This document shows positions 1-8,975 of a DNA stretch of 64,000 nucleotides, piece by piece; position 1 is the stretch's first letter; every line of letters begins with the position of its first letter. Position numbers and translations under genes: made by a program. The notes beneath the pieces are model-generated. The model made no database searches. It worked only from the letters and a program-made list of their open reading frames with translations, and was not told where the DNA came from. Origin of the DNA: an uncultured Bacteroidota bacterium (lineage in GTDB: Bacteria; Bacteroidota; Bacteroidia; Flavobacteriales; Flavobacteriaceae); the NCBI GenBank assembly GCA_902587325.1, contig CACIKV010000002.1, positions 1-64,000 on the forward strand, given 5' to 3'.

Positions 1-3000
1 ATTCTAAAAGAGTTTGAAGGATTAAAAGATAATTCTGTATTAGCTGGTAAGCCATCAACTGAAAATGTTGTTTCTTCATCAAATCCAGCATAGGCTTTGT
101 AATTAACAACTATTTTTCCTTCTTCGCCTTTATTTACACTAAGAGAATTATTTTCTGAACTAATGCTTATAAATGGTTCGTCAGAGGCAAAGTATGAGGA
201 ATATACACCAAGACCATAGGTAGCAGCAAAAACTTTATAATCATCACCTTTTCTTAAATCCAAGTCAGTAATTCTTACATCGCTCATTCCAGCATTTGAT
301 TGTTGCCATGAGGGGTTTTGAGAAGAAAACTCTTTGGTATACCAAACACCAAGTTCAGTTCCAATTATAACTTCTTCCGGATTTAATGGATTTTGAAGAA
401 TACATCTAACAGGAATATCAGGTAGATTTCCATCTTTTTCACTCCAAGATGATCCTCCATTGTTAGTGTAAAATATATTGTTTATTCCATAATTGTGAAA
501 TGTTACAAAAATTTCATTCTCATTAGAACCAAATTCTATATCTGAAACGCTACCAATAAAATTAGAGCCTGTTAGTGATGACCATTCAGCTTCTGATTCT
601 GGATTATCACCTTCAGTATATTTATGAGCATTTTCCACTTTGAGCAATTGACCAACCTCTGTTCCAACATATAAAGTTGAGGTAGATGAATTAGGATACA
701 CGTTTAATGCACTTGCGTTAGAATAGAAAGAGTCATCAAAAAGTAAAACTTTTTTTGCATTAAAGTTTCTTTCATCAGGATCGAAATCATCCCATTCTAC
801 AAATGCGGCAATTTCTGTTTTTGGAATAATACCTCCAGAGGTTGAATAATTTGAATAAATGATACCAAAATCAGAGTCTAAAGTTTGAACATTAATAAAA
901 TCACCAGTACTGGAGCTTTCAGAGTTAATAGTAAAAACTTGACCTGAAGATTCATTTAGATTCCAAACTTCAATTGATCTGTTATAAACATAATTTTGAA
1001 CAAAATATTTATTGGACAATTTTTGAGAAAACATTGTTGCAGCTCCATCTCCTCCACTAACATCATAGGCTTTAGACCCCGAATTAGAATCATCAACTTG
1101 AAACATATTACCATTATCTTGCAATCCACCAACAAAAATATCGTTATCACCTTGTGTTATTGGTCGAGAGGCATTGTTATAGATAGATCTATCGTTTCCT
1201 ACTATAGAAGAATTATGATTTAAAAACATACCTTTTGGTGCGACAGCAATCGTATAATATTGACCAGTATGAAAATTTAAATTTCTAGTTGATATCGAGG
1301 AACCACCTGAATTCGTATATGTAATCCCACCATCATTACCAAATAAGACAATCTGAGGGTTTGACTCCGATATTGCTGCACCATGTTGATCTGCATGAGC
1401 ATATGGCCCATACCTATTGTACCAATGACTTATTTGATCCCATGGGTTAGTAGCTGTGTTTGACCCAGAACCACCTCCGTTTATTGTTTTAAATAGATCA
1501 ATACCCCCAACATAAACATGATTGGGATTAGCAGGATTAGCTTCAATCATTAAATCGTAAAAGGATTGACCTCTTGTAAAATCATTCGATGAAATACCAG
1601 GATCTCCATCATCTGGGAGTGTAATGTCTAGTAATGTGGTAGATGATATAGAACCTTTTTTTATGGTTACTGGATTAGCATTGTTAGATGTAGCTGCTAA
1701 AACAAAAATTTGGTTATCAGTGGTTAGTTCAATTTCAGTTCTATTACCATTTTCAATTTGAAATCTTAATTCAAAATTGTTTCCGCTTGAATCTGATCTG
1801 TAAATTAGTCCACCACCTGCCCCTCTGTTATCTCTTGTGGATGACATCCATACAATGTCATCAGTTGAAATTTCTAAATCCATTGGTTGAACCACCCTTC
1901 CTTCATACTCAATATTTATCTTAATCCAGTTAACTCCCCCATCAGAAGATTTATAGAGCCCATAGTCTTCTCCATTGAATATAGTCTGTGATGCATCTCT
2001 ATACAATGAAGTACCTGCAGCAACGTAAATTTCAGAGTTGCCACTATTATTTCTAACAACTACATCATTAATATAAAATGTTCCTGGAACTATAGTGTAG
2101 CCCTGAACAGTATTTGAGGATTTTTTTAATGATAAAATTGTTTCACCTTGGTTGATCAGATTTTTTAATCTCTGACCATCGCTTTGAGAAATAAACAGTG
2201 TAGGAATATTTATTGCATTTGGATCAGTGGCACCAACCCCCATTGAAACTAGATCATCACCGTCATTGTTGTAAACAATTGCAGCAACAGCTCCAGCATT
2301 TTGAGCATTAAGAACTTTAACACCAAATTCACACCCACCACGCTGAATCAAAGCTATTTTACCATCAACTGAGCTAATGCTTTCACAAGAATTTTCAGGG
2401 TTTGTGAGTGATGCAGTTGCTTCAACTGGTTCAGAAGTTAAAGGTTTTCCAAAAGCACCAGCTAAAAAACTTACTTTATTTTGACCTGTTGGTTTTTTGA
2501 TTTCAATTGTGTTACCCTCACTTATGTAGGTGGTTGGATTTTCAGTATCACCACCAAAAACTTTGAACCATGTGTTTCCTCTATCTTCAGATTTCCAAAG
2601 CCCACTTCCAAGTGCATCTCCCGCAGTGTAAGATTCTCCTGTACCAGCATAAAAAACATCTTTATTATTTGGATCGTAAGTAATTGATGATAAAGCTAGA
2701 TTTTGAGGTATGTTTTCGGTAATGAGTTCCCAAGAGGAGTTTGGATCAGAAATTTTTTCATTTTTGAAAAGACCGCCTGAAACTCCACCAGAAAAAACAA
2801 TTTCATTGGTATCATCATTGGGATCAAACATTAAAGCTTTTGTTCTACCACCTACATTGATGGGCCCTCTTTGAATCCATTTCATCTCCTCGTTTTCACC
2901 AGGAACAGCAGAATTTCTGTTAACTCCAGCTAGCTTTTCATCATCAATAGCATAACGTAAATCTCTCAATTCCTTTTGAATCTTAAATAATTTTTCAGGT

Positions 3001-3257
3001 TCTGGTCTCCCTGTTGCAGGATTCATAGATAGTTCCCATATTTTTTCATTATAAGAATTGGGTGGAAGTTCACGAGATCTTCTTTCAGATTTTGAGAGAT
3101 CCTTTGTTATCAAAAAAGGAGAATTTTGAAGAAAATTTTGATGGACCAACCTTTTTTCATTAATAGTTGATTCATTCCTGTAATCTAAATATATTATTGA
3201 TATCGTCAACAGAATAACAACTAAAAAGCTTGGGCTATATTTATATAAATTTCTCAA
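1..3257 (-). CDS. Large secreted BNR/Asp-box beta-propeller protein with PA domain (3' end outside window)
   Basis: I translated this open frame by hand; it is absent from the ORF track because no stop lies in the window. About 1085 residues are visible, and the frame agrees at both ends and at two internal points. The N-terminus ([23 protein letters not shown]) is a signal or anchor segment. Asp-box-like repeats such as [16 protein letters not shown] and TNNGGSSW indicate a sialidase/VPS10-type propeller. A protease-associated (PA) domain lies near residues 230-350 ([22 protein letters not shown]). The start is taken as TTG at 3257 because TAA lies two codons upstream and the next Met is about 78 residues in, past the signal. 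It follows thyA by 38 bp on the same strand. Export, perhaps by the type IX system, is likely, but any C-terminal sorting domain would be off-window. Its substrate is unknown. Confidence 0.85.
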   Translation of the reverse strand, partial: MRNLYKYSPSFLVVILLTISIIYLDYRNESTINEKRLVHQNFLQNSPFLITKDLSKSERRSRELPPNSYNEKIWELSMNPATGRPEPEKLFKIQKELRDLRYAIDDEKLAGVNRNSAVPGENEEMKWIQRGPINVGGRTKALMFDPNDDTNEIVFSGGVSGGLFKNEKISDPNSSWELITENIPQNLALSSITYDPNNKDVFYAGTGESYTAGDALGSGLWKSEDRGNTWFKVFGGDTENPTTYISEGNTIEIKKPTGQNKVSFLAGAFGKPLTSEPVEATASLTNPENSCESISSVDGKIALIQRGGCEFGVKVLNAQNAGAVAAIVYNNDGDDLVSMGVGATDPNAINIPTLFISQSDGQRLKNLINQGETILSLKKSSNTVQGYTIVPGTFYINDVVVRNNSGNSEIYVAAGTSLYRDASQTIFNGEDYGLYKSSDGGVNWIKINIEYEGRVVQPMDLEISTDDIVWMSSTRDNRGAGGGLIYRSDSSGNNFELRFQIENGNRTEIELTTDNQIFVLAATSNNANPVTIKKGSISSTTLLDITLPDDGDPGISSNDFTRGQSFYDLMIEANPANPNHVYVGGIDLFKTINGGGSGSNTATNPWDQISHWYNRYGPYAHADQHGAAISESNPQIVLFGNDGGITYTNSGGSSISTRNLNFHTGQYYTIAVAPKGMFLNHNSSIVGNDRSIYNNASRPITQGDNDIFVGGLQDNGNMFQVDDSNSGSKAYDVSGGDGAATMFSQKLSNKYFVQNYVYNRSIEVWNLNESSGQVFTINSESSSTGDFINVQTLDSDFGIIYSNYSTSGGIIPKTEIAAFVEWDDFDPDERNFNAKKVLLFDDSFYSNASALNVYPNSSTSTLYVGTEVGQLLKVENAHKYTEGDNPESEAEWSSLTGSNFIGSVSDIEFGSNENEIFVTFHNYGINNIFYTNNGGSSWSEKDGNLPDIPVRCILQNPLNPEEVIIGTELGVWYTKEFSSQNPSWQQSNAGMSDVRITDLDLRKGDDYKVFAATYGLGVYSSYFASDEPFISISSENNSLSVNKGEEGKIVVNYKAYAGFDEETTFSVDGLPANTELSFNPSNSFR

Positions 3258-3295
3258 AAGTTAGTTCAACATTAGATACAACAACTGTACCAATA

Positions 3296-4120
3296 TTATA
3301 CAGAAACTAAACCTTTTATGTGGGGGTGGTATTCGTAGTTTAAAAATTCGAAATCTTCATATTTAAAATCGAAAATACTGGATACATTTCTATTGATTTT
3401 TAATGTCGGTAATTTTTTTGGTTTTCTATCTAGCTGAAGGTTAATTTGATCAGTGTGATTATTATATATATGAGCATCTCCAAATGTATGAATGAAATCG
3501 CCTACATCCAGGTGACAAACATTTGCAATCATATGTGTTAATAATGCATATGAAGCAATATTAAAAGGAACACCTAAAAATACATCGGCACTTCTCTGGT
3601 ATAATTGACAGCTTAATTTATTTTCAGCAACATAAAATTGAAAAAAGGCATGACAAGGAGGAAGAGCAGCTTTTCCATTTTTAACATTTTCACTAAAGCT
3701 AATGGATGTGTCTGGTAACACACTGGGATTCCAAGCTGAAATTAACATTCTTCTGCTATCGGGATTTGATTTTATAGTTTTTATAAGTTCTGAAATTTGA
3801 TCAATATTATCGTTATTCCAATTTCTCCACTGAAATCCATAAACTGGCCCTAGATCACCATTCTTATCGGCCCAAGCATCCCAAATTTTAACACCATTGT
3901 TTTTTAAGTATCCAATGTTTGTTTCACCATTTAAAAACCATAGTAATTCATAAATAATGGATTTAGTATGAAGTTTTTTAGTTGTAACTAATGGAAAACC
4001 ATCAGAAAGATTAAATCTCATTTGATATCCAAAAATACTTTTTGTGCCTGTGCCTGTTCGGTCAGATTTTTCAACTCCTTTTTCAAGAACTTGTTGAATC
4101 AAATCTAGATACTGTTTCAT
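3296..4120 (-). CDS. thyA: Thymidylate synthase
   Basis: ThyA makes dTMP from dUMP with methylene-tetrahydrofolate as methyl donor and reductant. The 274-residue length is typical. Visible family motifs are the N-terminal DRTGTGT, the [10 protein letters not shown] segment, and the catalytic cysteine in [13 protein letters not shown], followed by [21 protein letters not shown] with its dUMP-binding residues. It is the downstream member of the minus-strand block etfB-etfA-BFN-nupC-thyA, a gene order common in flavobacteria. Placement behind a nucleoside transporter fits pyrimidine supply for DNA. No folA is visible next to it; a large secreted protein follows instead. Confidence 0.98.
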   Translation of the reverse strand: MKQYLDLIQQVLEKGVEKSDRTGTGTKSIFGYQMRFNLSDGFPLVTTKKLHTKSIIYELLWFLNGETNIGYLKNNGVKIWDAWADKNGDLGPVYGFQWRNWNNDNIDQISELIKTIKSNPDSRRMLISAWNPSVLPDTSISFSENVKNGKAALPPCHAFFQFYVAENKLSCQLYQRSADVFLGVPFNIASYALLTHMIANVCHLDVGDFIHTFGDAHIYNNHTDQINLQLDRKPKKLPTLKINRNVSSIFDFKYEDFEFLNYEYHPHIKGLVSV

Positions 4121-4183
4121 ATCTCTAAATTATGAAATGTGAGAATTTAATATGATATTAAATTGAAAAAAAATTAAAAGATA

Positions 4184-5536
4184 TTAACCAATCAACATAC
4201 CAGCTATTGCTGCTGATAGCAGTGAAGCTAGCGCTCCTCCGATTAAAGCTTTTAAACCAAATTTTGCTAAATTTTTTCTCTGATTTGGAGCTAGAGCTCC
4301 AATTCCTCCAATTTGAATTCCAACCGAAGAAAAATTAGCAAATCCGCATAGCATATATGTTGCCATTATTAGAGATTTCTCATATTTTAAAATAACCTCT
4401 GCCCCTGCAACTTTAAAATCTGCCAATTGCATATAAGCAATAAACTCATTAACAGAAAGTTTTATTCCTAGAAGTTGTCCCATTGGAACAATATCTGCAG
4501 AAGATACACCAATAAGCCACATTAAAGGAGAAAATATTATACCCATTACAGCTTCAAGTGAAAGTTCATTATAAATTGTTTTTGACTCAATGATTGAATT
4601 TAGTCCACTAATATCACCTACAAAAAAAAGCATATAATTTACCATAGCTATCAAAGCAATAAAAACAATTACCATTGCACCAATATTTACAGCCAATTTT
4701 ATTCCTTCAATTGTACCATTTGATATCGCATCTAAAATATTTGATCCCGAATCATAATCTGAAATATTAACATCACTACTTATTTCTTCAGTTTGTGGTA
4801 TAATAATTTTAGAAATTAAAATTGCTCCAGGTGCTGCCATAACTGATGCTGTTAAAAGATGCTTAGCAAACTCAACCTGTTTCACAGGGTCATCACCTCC
4901 TAAAAAAGCTATGTAAGCAGCTAGAACTCCGCCCGCAACAGTTGCCATTCCGCCAATCATCACAAGTAAAATTTCGGATTTGTTCATCTTTGGTAAATAT
5001 GCTTTAATAAGTAGTGGGGCTTCCGTCTGACCAAGAAAAATATTTCCAATAACAGATAAGCTTTCAGATCCTGAAATTTTTAGAAATTTTGTATAAACCT
5101 TTGCAAAAAAACTAACTACTTTTTGAATTATTCCGAAATAAAATAAAATAGATGTTATAGCTGAGAAAAAAATAACAGTTGGTAAAATTTCAAAGGCCCA
5201 TATGTAACTAGTTGATTTAGGTTTTAAGAGATCTCCAAAAACAAATATTGTTCCCTCTCTTGTGAAATCGATAAGTTTGACAAATATTGATCCTGCCTTC
5301 TCAAATATTAATTGAATTAGTGGAACTTTTAGTATTAAAAATCCTATAATTAGTTGACTAATTAATGCTAAAAAAATAGTTTTCCAAGCAATTTTACTTT
5401 TTTTATTACTAAAAATATAAGCTAAAAATAAAACTGAAAAAATTCCTAAAAATCCTCTAAAAAAACTTTCTAAAGAAAATCCTGAGCTTGGAATTAAATC
5501 AATCTCATCAACTAGCATTATAAATTTTAAAATCAA
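4184..5536 (-). CDS. Concentrative nucleoside transporter (CNT/NupC family)
   Basis: This 450-residue polytopic inner-membrane protein should import nucleosides by cation symport. The CNT hallmark GQTEAPLLIKAYL is present at about residue 168, with further family segments such as GVSSADIVPMGQLLG and CGFANFSSVGIQIGGIGALAP near the C-terminus. Hydrophobic segments run over the whole length. The Met at 5536 lies 3 bp after the preceding gene; Met7 (MLVDEI) is an alternative start. Whether Na+ or H+ drives it, and which nucleosides it takes, cannot be read here. Its position between a nuclease-family gene and thyA fits nucleoside salvage. Confidence 0.93.
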   Translation of the reverse strand: MILKFIMLVDEIDLIPSSGFSLESFFRGFLGIFSVLFLAYIFSNKKSKIAWKTIFLALISQLIIGFLILKVPLIQLIFEKAGSIFVKLIDFTREGTIFVFGDLLKPKSTSYIWAFEILPTVIFFSAITSILFYFGIIQKVVSFFAKVYTKFLKISGSESLSVIGNIFLGQTEAPLLIKAYLPKMNKSEILLVMIGGMATVAGGVLAAYIAFLGGDDPVKQVEFAKHLLTASVMAAPGAILISKIIIPQTEEISSDVNISDYDSGSNILDAISNGTIEGIKLAVNIGAMVIVFIALIAMVNYMLFFVGDISGLNSIIESKTIYNELSLEAVMGIIFSPLMWLIGVSSADIVPMGQLLGIKLSVNEFIAYMQLADFKVAGAEVILKYEKSLIMATYMLCGFANFSSVGIQIGGIGALAPNQRKNLAKFGLKALIGGALASLLSAAIAGMLIG

Positions 5537-5538
5537 AG

Positions 5539-6105
5539 TTATTTTCTCTGGTTAATTTCATCTCTTAATTTTGCCGCGAGTTCATAATTTTCTACTTCAA
5601 TTGCATCATTAATTTTTTTATTTAAATCTTTTATAGAAATATTTTTATAACCTTTTTCAAATTTTTTTTCTATATTTTTTTCAGAAATTTCTTTTTTCAT
5701 GATAATTCCTGCTTTATCTAAAATTTTTGAATAAGTAAATATTGGTGCGTCAAATCTTAAGGCAAGAGCTATAGAATCTGATGTTCTGGCATCAAGAATT
5801 TCTTCAATTTTATCTCTTTCACATATTAAGCTCGAGTAAAAAATACCATCAATTAATTTGTGAATTATAACTTTATTTAATTTTATTTCAAAAGTTTTTG
5901 AAAAATTTTTGAAAAGATCGTGCGTTAGTGGTCTTGGTGGTTCTATATTTTTATCTAACGCAATGGCAATAGATTGAGCTTCAAAACCCCCTATGACAAT
6001 TGGCAACTTTCTTTCACCTTCAACTTCTTCCAAAATCAAAGCATAAGCACCATTTTGGGATTGACTATAAGAAATTCTATTAACTTTAAGCTCTATTAAT
6101 TTCAT
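5539..6105 (-). CDS. Bifunctional nuclease (BFN/DUF151) family protein with UvrB/UvrC motif
   Basis: The 188-residue protein has an N-terminal DUF151 domain (residues 1-135), recognisable from LPIVIGGFEAQSIAIAL, RPLTHDLF and ARTSDSIALALRFDAPIF. The C-terminus carries a short UVR-type helix, NYELAAKLRDEINQR. Proteins of this family have been reported to have nuclease activity in plants, but the role in Bacteroidota is not established. It lies 3 bp before the nucleoside transporter and 31 bp after etfA, and this placement is typical of flavobacteria. The family call is firm; the cellular role is not. Confidence 0.9.
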   Translation of the reverse strand: MKLIELKVNRISYSQSQNGAYALILEEVEGERKLPIVIGGFEAQSIAIALDKNIEPPRPLTHDLFKNFSKTFEIKLNKVIIHKLIDGIFYSSLICERDKIEEILDARTSDSIALALRFDAPIFTYSKILDKAGIIMKKEISEKNIEKKFEKGYKNISIKDLNKKINDAIEVENYELAAKLRDEINQRK

Positions 6106-6136
6106 CTTATGGAATAACTAATTCAAAAATAGAAAA

Positions 6137-7099
6137 TTAGTTGTTTACAGCCTTAAACGATTTGAGTTTTTCATTCAATTTAGGCACAATATCAAAAGCA
6201 TCACCTATAATTCCATAATCAGCTGCTTTAAAAAATGGCGCATCAGGATCACTGTTAATAACAACTTTAACTTTTGAAGAACTAACTCCAGCTAAATGTT
6301 GTATAGCACCTGAAATACCAATTGCAATATATAAGTTTGTTGCAACAGGCTTACCTGTTTGTCCTACGTGTTCGCTGTGAGGTCTCCAACCCATATCAGA
6401 AACTGGCTTTGAGCATGCAGTAGCTGCTCCCAGTATCTTAGCAAGTTCCTCTATCATACCCCAATTTTCAGGACCTTTTAAACCCCTTCCTGCTGAAACT
6501 ACAATATCAGCATCGGCTATTGAAATACTACCACTACTTAATTCTATGGATTCTTGATTAATAGTAGATTCAGGAATATTTATTTCAAGGTTTAATATTT
6601 CAGGACTAGATTTTTTTTCTATTAACCCAAAAGAATTATTACAAATACCTATTATTATTTTTTCATTTTTAATAATCACATCACTAAATGCTTTGTTAGA
6701 AAAAGTAGATCTTCTTAATGTAAAAGGCGTTAAGCTTGAAGGTAAACTTACAACATTAGATATATATGTGGAGTTCGTTTTTACAGAAAGTGATGGAGCT
6801 AAATATTTACAATCTGTACTTCCGCCTATTATAATATGACTAACTGATAATTTACTACTTGCTTTGGAAATAGCCTCAGCATATTTTTGAACATTAAATT
6901 GCGATAATTCATCATTGTTGATATTTAATATCTTATCTGGACCATAATTTGATAATTCATTGATATTTTTAATATTAAAACAAAGAATTACCAAATCAGT
7001 TGATAATTGATCGGCAAGTGCTCTAGCATATGAAATTACTTCAAATGAATTTTTCTTTGCTTTGTAGTCTTTTGATTCTATGTAAGTAAGTACTGACAT
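6137..7099 (-). CDS. etfA: Electron transfer flavoprotein alpha subunit
   Basis: EtfA (FixB) is the FAD-binding subunit of the soluble heterodimer that takes electrons from acyl-CoA and other dehydrogenases and passes them to the quinone pool. The 320-residue length is normal. The FAD signature is visible in the C-terminal half: VSAGRGLKGPENW, CSKPVSDMGWRPHSEHVGQTGKPVATNLYIAIGISGAIQHLAG, and VVINSDPDAPFFKAADYGIIGD. It starts 2 bp after etfB, so the two are surely co-translated. The motif spacing is that of the classical ETF rather than a bifurcating one, though this is an inference. Confidence 0.97.
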   Translation of the reverse strand: MSVLTYIESKDYKAKKNSFEVISYARALADQLSTDLVILCFNIKNINELSNYGPDKILNINNDELSQFNVQKYAEAISKASSKLSVSHIIIGGSTDCKYLAPSLSVKTNSTYISNVVSLPSSLTPFTLRRSTFSNKAFSDVIIKNEKIIIGICNNSFGLIEKKSSPEILNLEINIPESTINQESIELSSGSISIADADIVVSAGRGLKGPENWGMIEELAKILGAATACSKPVSDMGWRPHSEHVGQTGKPVATNLYIAIGISGAIQHLAGVSSSKVKVVINSDPDAPFFKAADYGIIGDAFDIVPKLNEKLKSFKAVNN

Positions 7100-7101
7100 T
7101 T

Positions 7102-7848
7102 CTAAATAACCTTTGCATTTTTGTTAAATATTTCGACAAGTTCATCTAAATTTTCAGAATCAATCATTTTAATTTCTTCTTTTTCTTTAGGTTTATAAAA
7201 TTTTATTATTTCTGTACCAATCTCATCATTTTCTGTTTCAATTATTTCTAATGGTTTTTGTCTTGCTTGCATAATTCCTCTCATATTTGGAATTTTTAAA
7301 TCACTTTCTTCAACCAGTCCTTTTTGACCACCAATTATTGCAGGGAGATTACATGAAAGAATTTCTGTACCACCTTCAATTTCTCTTTTGGCTGTTATTT
7401 TATTCCCATCAATTTCAAGTCCTACACAATTAGTTATAAAATTTATATTTAATATTTCGGAAATAATTCCAGGAACCATAGTGCCATTATAATCTATGGA
7501 TTCTCTTCCAGCAATTATCAAATCATAATTATTATTTGAAATATAATCGCTTATCAATTTAGCAACACGGAAACCATCGGTTGGTTTCTCGTTTATTCGT
7601 ATTGCTTTGTCAGCCCCAATAGCTAAAGTTTTTTTCAATATTGGCTCAGTATTTTCCAGTCCAACATTAATAGTGTCTACAGTTGAATTATCCATTTCTT
7701 TAATCCACATTGCACGGGTTAGTCCAAATTCATCATTGGGATTAATTACAAATTGGATGCCATTAGTGTCAAACGTTGTATCATTTTCAATAAAGTTTAT
7801 TTTTGATGTAGTATCCGGAACACAACTAATACATACTAATATTTTCAT
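7102..7848 (-). CDS. etfB: Electron transfer flavoprotein beta subunit
   Basis: EtfB (FixA) is the AMP-binding partner of EtfA. I place the start at 7848 (MKILVCISCVPD), giving 248 residues. The track's 254-residue version adds MVINNF, which does not resemble the family's beginning and would run into the putative -7 element. Family features include KINF near the N-terminus, the DLIIAGRESIDYNGTMVPGIISE segment, LPAIIGGQKGLVEE, and the late MRGIMQARQKPLE. It is the first gene of the minus-strand operon and is divergent from the pyruvate dehydrogenase gene. Confidence 0.96.
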   Translation of the reverse strand: MKILVCISCVPDTTSKINFIENDTTFDTNGIQFVINPNDEFGLTRAMWIKEMDNSTVDTINVGLENTEPILKKTLAIGADKAIRINEKPTDGFRVAKLISDYISNNNYDLIIAGRESIDYNGTMVPGIISEILNINFITNCVGLEIDGNKITAKREIEGGTEILSCNLPAIIGGQKGLVEESDLKIPNMRGIMQARQKPLEIIETENDEIGTEIIKFYKPKEKEEIKMIDSENLDELVEIFNKNAKVI

Positions 7849-7863
7849 AAAATTATTTATAAC

Positions 7864-7871
7864 CAAATATA
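7864..7871 (-). promoter_or_regulatory. Putative -7 element for etfB operon
   Basis: Read on the minus strand, TATATTTG matches the Bacteroidota -7 consensus TAnnTTTG exactly and lies 15 bp before the chosen etfB start. No convincing -33 TTG is seen at the usual spacing. Confidence 0.4.
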
Positions 7872-7940
7872 TGAAAAATCAATTTATTATGCACGCATAG
7901 TATTTTTTAAATTAATGAATCATTTAATGCTTTTTATTAG

Positions 7941-7948
7941 TATTTTTG
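7941..7948 (+). promoter_or_regulatory. Putative -7 element for pdhB
   Basis: TATTTTTG matches TAnnTTTG exactly and ends 13 bp before the ATG of the E1 beta gene, implying a very short leader. No clear -33 element is visible at 19-21 bp upstream. Confidence 0.5.
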
Positions 7949-7961
7949 CACAAAGTTAATT

Positions 7962-8939
7962 ATGAGAGAAATTCAATTTAGAGAAGCTATTTGTGAGGCT
8001 ATGTCTGAAGAAATGAGAAAAGATGAGAGTATTTACTTGATGGGTGAAGAAGTAGCTGAATACAATGGAGCTTACAAAGCATCCAAAGGCATGCTGGATG
8101 AATTTGGTGAAAAAAGAGTTATCGATACTCCTATTTCTGAATTAGGCTTTGCTGGAATTGGAGTTGGTTCTACAATGACAGGCAATAGACCAATTATTGA
8201 ATTTATGACTTTTAACTTTGCACTTGTAGGAATTGATCAAATTATTAATAATGCTGCAAAAATAAGACAGATGTCAGCAGGACAATTTCCATGTCCAATC
8301 GTATTTAGGGGGCCAACTGGGTCTGCAGGTCAACTAGCTGCAACCCACTCCCAAGCTTTTGAAAGCTGGTATGCAAATTGTCCTGGACTTAAAGTAATTG
8401 TTCCTTCAAATCCTTATGATGCCAAAGGTCTTTTGAAATCTGCTATTAGAGACGATGATCCTGTAATATTTATGGAATCTGAACAAATGTACGGAGATAA
8501 AGGGGAGGTGCCTGAGGATGAATATATAATTCCAATTGGAAAGGCAGAGGTTAAAAAAGTAGGTAAAGACGTCACTATAGTCTCATTTGGAAAAATTATT
8601 AAAGAAGTTTTTAAAGCTGCTGAAATACTTAAGCAAGAAAATATTGAAGTTGAAATTATTGACTTAAGGACAATAAGACCACTTGATTACGATACAATTA
8701 TAGAATCAATAAAAAAAACAAATCGACTTGTAATTGTTGAGGAGTCCTGGCCATTTGGAAATATCTCCACAGAAATTACTTATCAGATTCAAAATATTGC
8801 ATTTGATTATTTAGATGCTCCTGTTATTAGAATTAATACAGCTGACACACCAGCTCCATATAGTCCATCTCTTTTAAAAGAGTGGTTGCCTAATTACAAT
8901 GATGTAATTAAAGCTGTAAATAAAGTTTTATATAAGTAA
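7962..8939 (+). CDS. pdhB: Pyruvate dehydrogenase E1 component, beta subunit
   Basis: This is the beta subunit of the alpha2beta2 E1 that decarboxylates pyruvate with thiamine diphosphate and loads the acetyl group on E2. The 325-residue protein matches the E1-beta family: MREIQFREAICEAMSEEM, the conserved GxxDTPISELGFAGIGVG, the cofactor-pyrimidine region RPIIEFMTFNFA, RGPTGSAGQLAATHSQAFESWYANCPGLKVIVPSNP, and the C-terminal transketolase domain (VEIIDLRTIRPLD, VEESWPFG). E1 alpha and E2 are not in the window. The branched-chain 2-oxoacid E1 is closely related, but the GQLAATHSQ region and neighbourhood favour pyruvate. Confidence 0.93.
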   Translation: MREIQFREAICEAMSEEMRKDESIYLMGEEVAEYNGAYKASKGMLDEFGEKRVIDTPISELGFAGIGVGSTMTGNRPIIEFMTFNFALVGIDQIINNAAKIRQMSAGQFPCPIVFRGPTGSAGQLAATHSQAFESWYANCPGLKVIVPSNPYDAKGLLKSAIRDDDPVIFMESEQMYGDKGEVPEDEYIIPIGKAEVKKVGKDVTIVSFGKIIKEVFKAAEILKQENIEVEIIDLRTIRPLDYDTIIESIKKTNRLVIVEESWPFGNISTEITYQIQNIAFDYLDAPVIRINTADTPAPYSPSLLKEWLPNYNDVIKAVNKVLYK

Positions 8940-8947
8940 TAAATTTT

Positions 8948-8955
8948 TATTTTTG
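8948..8955 (+). promoter_or_regulatory. Putative -7 element for hppA
   Basis: TATTTTTG is an exact match to TAnnTTTG in the 36-bp gap after pdhB, 20 bp before the hppA ATG. No -33 element is obvious, so hppA may also be read through from pdhB. Confidence 0.4.
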
Positions 8956-8975
8956 AACCCTCAACTAATTATATT

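Noticed and set aside
956-2687. Small ORFs listed in the left-edge region (956-1150, 996-1223, 2481-2687)
   Set aside because: They are shadows inside the large minus-strand secreted-protein frame, with no family resemblance.
7849-7866. Longer N-terminus of EtfB in the track
   Set aside because: MKILVCIS is the family start, and the added residues lie next to the -7 element.
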